A stretch of 64,000 nucleotides of DNA from Pontibacter sp. E15-1 (GTDB taxonomy: Bacteria > Bacteroidota > Bacteroidia > Cytophagales > Hymenobacteraceae). Positions 62,087 through 64,000 of the stretch are shown piece by piece (positions within the stretch are counted from its first letter, which is position 1; every line of letters starts with the position of its first letter). The translations under genes and the position numbers were made by a program. The notes under the pieces are model-generated. The model did no database searches. It was not told the origin of the DNA and saw only the letters and a list, made by a program, of their open reading frames with translations. The DNA is taken from positions 128,899-192,898 of the forward strand of contig NZ_JAKVIR010000007.1 in assembly GCF_022601975.1 (NCBI RefSeq), in the 5' to 3' direction.

Positions 62087-62120
62087 CTGATTGTTAATTG
62101 TTTATACCAACAACAATCAG
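62087..62120. repeat. 9-bp inverted repeat between the amidohydrolase genes
   Basis: CTGATTGTT (62087-62095) and AACAATCAG (62112-62120) in the 78-bp gap between the two genes. Confidence 0.4.
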
Positions 62121-62161
62121 CAATCGCCAATCAACCATATTTTTAAACCGAGGTGAGAATC

Positions 62162-63505
62162 ATGAAACTGAATAAAACATATATAACCGCTGCACTGGCA
62201 ACCTTGCTGAGCCTGCCTGCGCTGGCACAGGTGCCGGCACCCGCCCCCAAGCAAAGCAAACCGATGCTGCTGAAAGGCGCTACCCTGCACGTGGGCAACG
62301 GACAGGTGGTGGAAAACGCCGCCGTGGGCTTCGATAAAGGGAAAATCACGTATGCGGGTCCGCAAAGCGGGGCGACCCTGAGTGGCTATGACGTGGTGGA
62401 CGTGACGGGGCAGCATATCTATCCCGGCCTGATCCATCCGAACTCGTCGCTGGGGCTGAATGAGATTGAAAGCGTGCGCGCAACCATCGACTGGCGCGAG
62501 GTAGGGGAGTTCAACCCGAATGTGCGCTCCATTGTGGCCTACAACACCGATTCCGACATCATCCCGACCATCCGTACCAACGGCGTGCTCATGACACAGC
62601 TCACGCCGGTTGGGGGCACCATCTCCGGCTCCTCGTCTGTGGTGCAGCTGGATGCATGGAATTGGGAAGACGCGGTGCTGAAGGCTGACGAGGGCATCCA
62701 CCTGAACTGGCCCAACATGCTGCTCGACAAGGGAAACAGCAACGGCGACGAGGCCCGGCTGAAGCGCATAGCGGAGACCCGCGAAAAGACGCTGCAGGAG
62801 CTGACGGCCTTGCTGCGCGATGCAGCGGTTTACAAAGCGGGTAAACATGACCAGGAGAACCTGAAGCTGGCCGCCCTGTCCGGTTTGTTCGACGGCACAA
62901 AGAAGCTCTACATCCATACCAACTACGGCAAGGAGATCATTGAGTCCGTTAATTTTGTGAAACAGCAAGGCGTGAAGGACATCGTGATCGTGGGGGCCGC
63001 TGATGCCGTGGCGGTAGCCGACTTCCTGAAAGCGAACAACATTGCCGTGATTTATTCTGGCGTGCATGCGTTGCCATCACGCGCTGGCCAGGATGTGGAC
63101 ATGCCTTACAAAACGCCATACCTCCTGCAGCAGGCGGGCATCCTGTTTGCCCTGGATTATGACCTGAGCATTCACGGTATCCGCAACCTCCCCTTTATCG
63201 CAGGCACCGCCGCCGCCTATGGCCTGGACAAAGAGCAGGCACTGGCGGCAGTTACGCTCAACACGGCTAAAATCCTGGGTATAGACCAGCAGGCGGGCTC
63301 CGTGGAGGTAGGGAAGGACGCTACCCTAGTGGTGTCTTCCGGCGACCTGCTGGACATGCGCACCAACAACGTGACGCACGCGTTTATACAGGGCCGCAAC
63401 GTAGACCTGAACAACAAGCAGAAGTACCTGTACGAAAAGTTCGATAACAAATACAAAACGCAACAGCAAAAGCCAGCCAGCACCACAACCTCTATGAAGC
63501 AGTAA
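62162..63505 (+). CDS. Amidohydrolase-family protein with degenerate metal site, secreted
   Basis: The 447-residue protein starts at ATG 62162 (the in-frame GTG 62153 is less likely), with signal peptide MKLNKTYITAALATLLSLPALAQ. It has the imidazolonepropionase-like fold with HIYPGLIHPNSSLGLNEIES, where the D-x-H-x-H signature reads H92-P-N-S-S, so both ligand histidines are lost. The later strands (IAGTAAAYGLDKEQALAAVT and GSVEVGKDATLVV) are normal. It is co-directional with the double amidohydrolase, 78 bp downstream, and may be a non-catalytic partner. Confidence 0.85.
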   Translation: MKLNKTYITAALATLLSLPALAQVPAPAPKQSKPMLLKGATLHVGNGQVVENAAVGFDKGKITYAGPQSGATLSGYDVVDVTGQHIYPGLIHPNSSLGLNEIESVRATIDWREVGEFNPNVRSIVAYNTDSDIIPTIRTNGVLMTQLTPVGGTISGSSSVVQLDAWNWEDAVLKADEGIHLNWPNMLLDKGNSNGDEARLKRIAETREKTLQELTALLRDAAVYKAGKHDQENLKLAALSGLFDGTKKLYIHTNYGKEIIESVNFVKQQGVKDIVIVGAADAVAVADFLKANNIAVIYSGVHALPSRAGQDVDMPYKTPYLLQQAGILFALDYDLSIHGIRNLPFIAGTAAAYGLDKEQALAAVTLNTAKILGIDQQAGSVEVGKDATLVVSSGDLLDMRTNNVTHAFIQGRNVDLNNKQKYLYEKFDNKYKTQQQKPASTTTSMKQ

Positions 63506-63524
63506 TGTAGCGGAGGGTATACCT

Positions 63525-63570
63525 AAGAAAGGGGAGCCGCCAGATTTTTGTCTGGCGGCTCCCCTTTCTT
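63525..63570 (+). terminator. 20-bp perfect terminator of the amidohydrolase operon
   Basis: AAGAAAGGGGAGCCGCCAGA (63525-63544) and its exact complement (63551-63570), loop of 6 nt, with T-rich ends. Confidence 0.85.
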
Positions 63571-64000
63571 ATTTTAGTCATACCTATCTATAGCCATTTA
63601 TTAGCACGCAGAACAAGACTATCAATTGATAATCATGTGTACACTTTTTTAAGTGGTGAAATTCCCCTCCTCGGAGCATGGTCGTTTCATTCTCCCATTT
63701 TTGTCATCCTGAAAGGATCTTGGTAGCCAGTAGCATCAGCTTAACCTCCCGGGGTAGGGGCCCTCTACTTCTACCAAATTTCTTAGCAGAATGACAAGTA
63801 GGTTTAACCTTGGTATAGTTCGAATAAAACGACCATGCTCCTCGGAGGGGTAGGGGTGGGTTATTTTTGCCGCTTCCCTATGAGCACTCTATCTCCAGAA
63901 AAATTATTGCAAGGTGAGGTGTGTCGAAACTGACGGACAGTAAACTTGCTTAGCGGTTATAAAGTTAACAGTTCTTTTCATAGTTCATCGGGCTCAGGTA
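63571..64000. other. Intergenic tail of window, repeats only
   Basis: No coding frame is convincing. The 63654-63860 part is a repeat disrupted by a MITE-like insertion (below). The remainder to the edge is AT-rich unassigned sequence. Confidence 0.5.
63667..63847. mobile_element. 161-bp MITE-like element with terminal inverted repeats and 10-bp target duplication
   Basis: The direct repeat CTCCTCGGAG flanks it (63667-63676 and 63838-63847). The terminal inverted repeats are CATGGTCGTTTCATTC (63677 on) and, read on the other strand from 63837, CATGGTCGTTTTATTC, one mismatch in 16. The interior has TTGTCAT...TTGGTAG and CTACCAA...ATGACAA, so the whole element can fold into one hairpin; no coding frame. 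Removing the insertion and one target copy restores a 41-bp repeat that is present uninterrupted at 6593-6633. Confidence 0.75.

Overview
The window looks like a chromosomal segment of a Bacteroidota bacterium, most likely Cytophagales/Hymenobacteraceae and Pontibacter-like. The evidence is GC-rich coding DNA, TAnnTTTG-type -7 promoter elements, LytS/LytTR and NarL-type two-component genes, TonB-dependent receptors with carboxypeptidase-like N-termini, a DUF4249 lipoprotein paired with a receptor, a YpdA-type bacillithiol-disulfide reductase, and many short lipoproteins. The genus is an inference. I found no rRNA, tRNA or CRISPR array.

Layout. 1-6.4 kb: the end of a kelch protein, then a LytS kinase/LytTR regulator pair, a large outer-membrane receptor and a Spy-like periplasmic protein. 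7.1-15.6 kb: housekeeping genes (pseudouridine synthase, GNAT, VWA-like membrane protein, FabG, M23 peptidase, TPR protein, dihydrolipoyl dehydrogenase). 16-18.5 kb: two tandem fatty acid desaturases, ending at a 33-bp perfect hairpin. 18.7-23.4 kb: a glycine-zipper lipoprotein, GNAT, YpdA, an NAD(P)-binding protein and a DEAD-box helicase. 23.4-24.5 kb: a REP-associated tyrosine transposase bracketed by inverted REP hairpins; one further REP copy lies 29 kb away between sbcD and sbcC. 24.5-31 kb: EamA and AI-2E transporters, RarA, SppA and purine nucleoside phosphorylase. 31.5-37.5 kb: DUF4249/TonB receptor pair, M61 peptidase, thioredoxin. 37.9-40.2 kb: a translationally coupled four-gene signalling operon with an output-less response regulator. 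40.4-49.2 kb: nicotinate phosphoribosyltransferase, a DUF protein, a universal stress protein, three lipoproteins (one a thermonuclease) of which two share a Cys/His module, threonine synthase and LysR. 49.3-55.3 kb: SbcC, SbcD, rhodanese and ArsR. 55.4-59 kb: a strongly AT-rich island with palindromic repeats, carrying a GHKL ATPase-nuclease fusion and a small lipoprotein separated by an attC-like imperfect palindrome. 59-63.5 kb: two amidohydrolase-family genes with partly degenerate metal sites. The end of the window holds a 161-bp MITE-like element with a 10-bp target duplication.

The best candidates for something undescribed are the GHKL-PD-(D/E)XK fusion in the AT-rich island (a possible single-gene defence system), the 37.9-40.2 kb signalling operon, the shared 48-residue Cys/His module at 44.2-45.6 kb, and the REP/RAYT and MITE elements. 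All functional statements come from motif reading; no database search was run.
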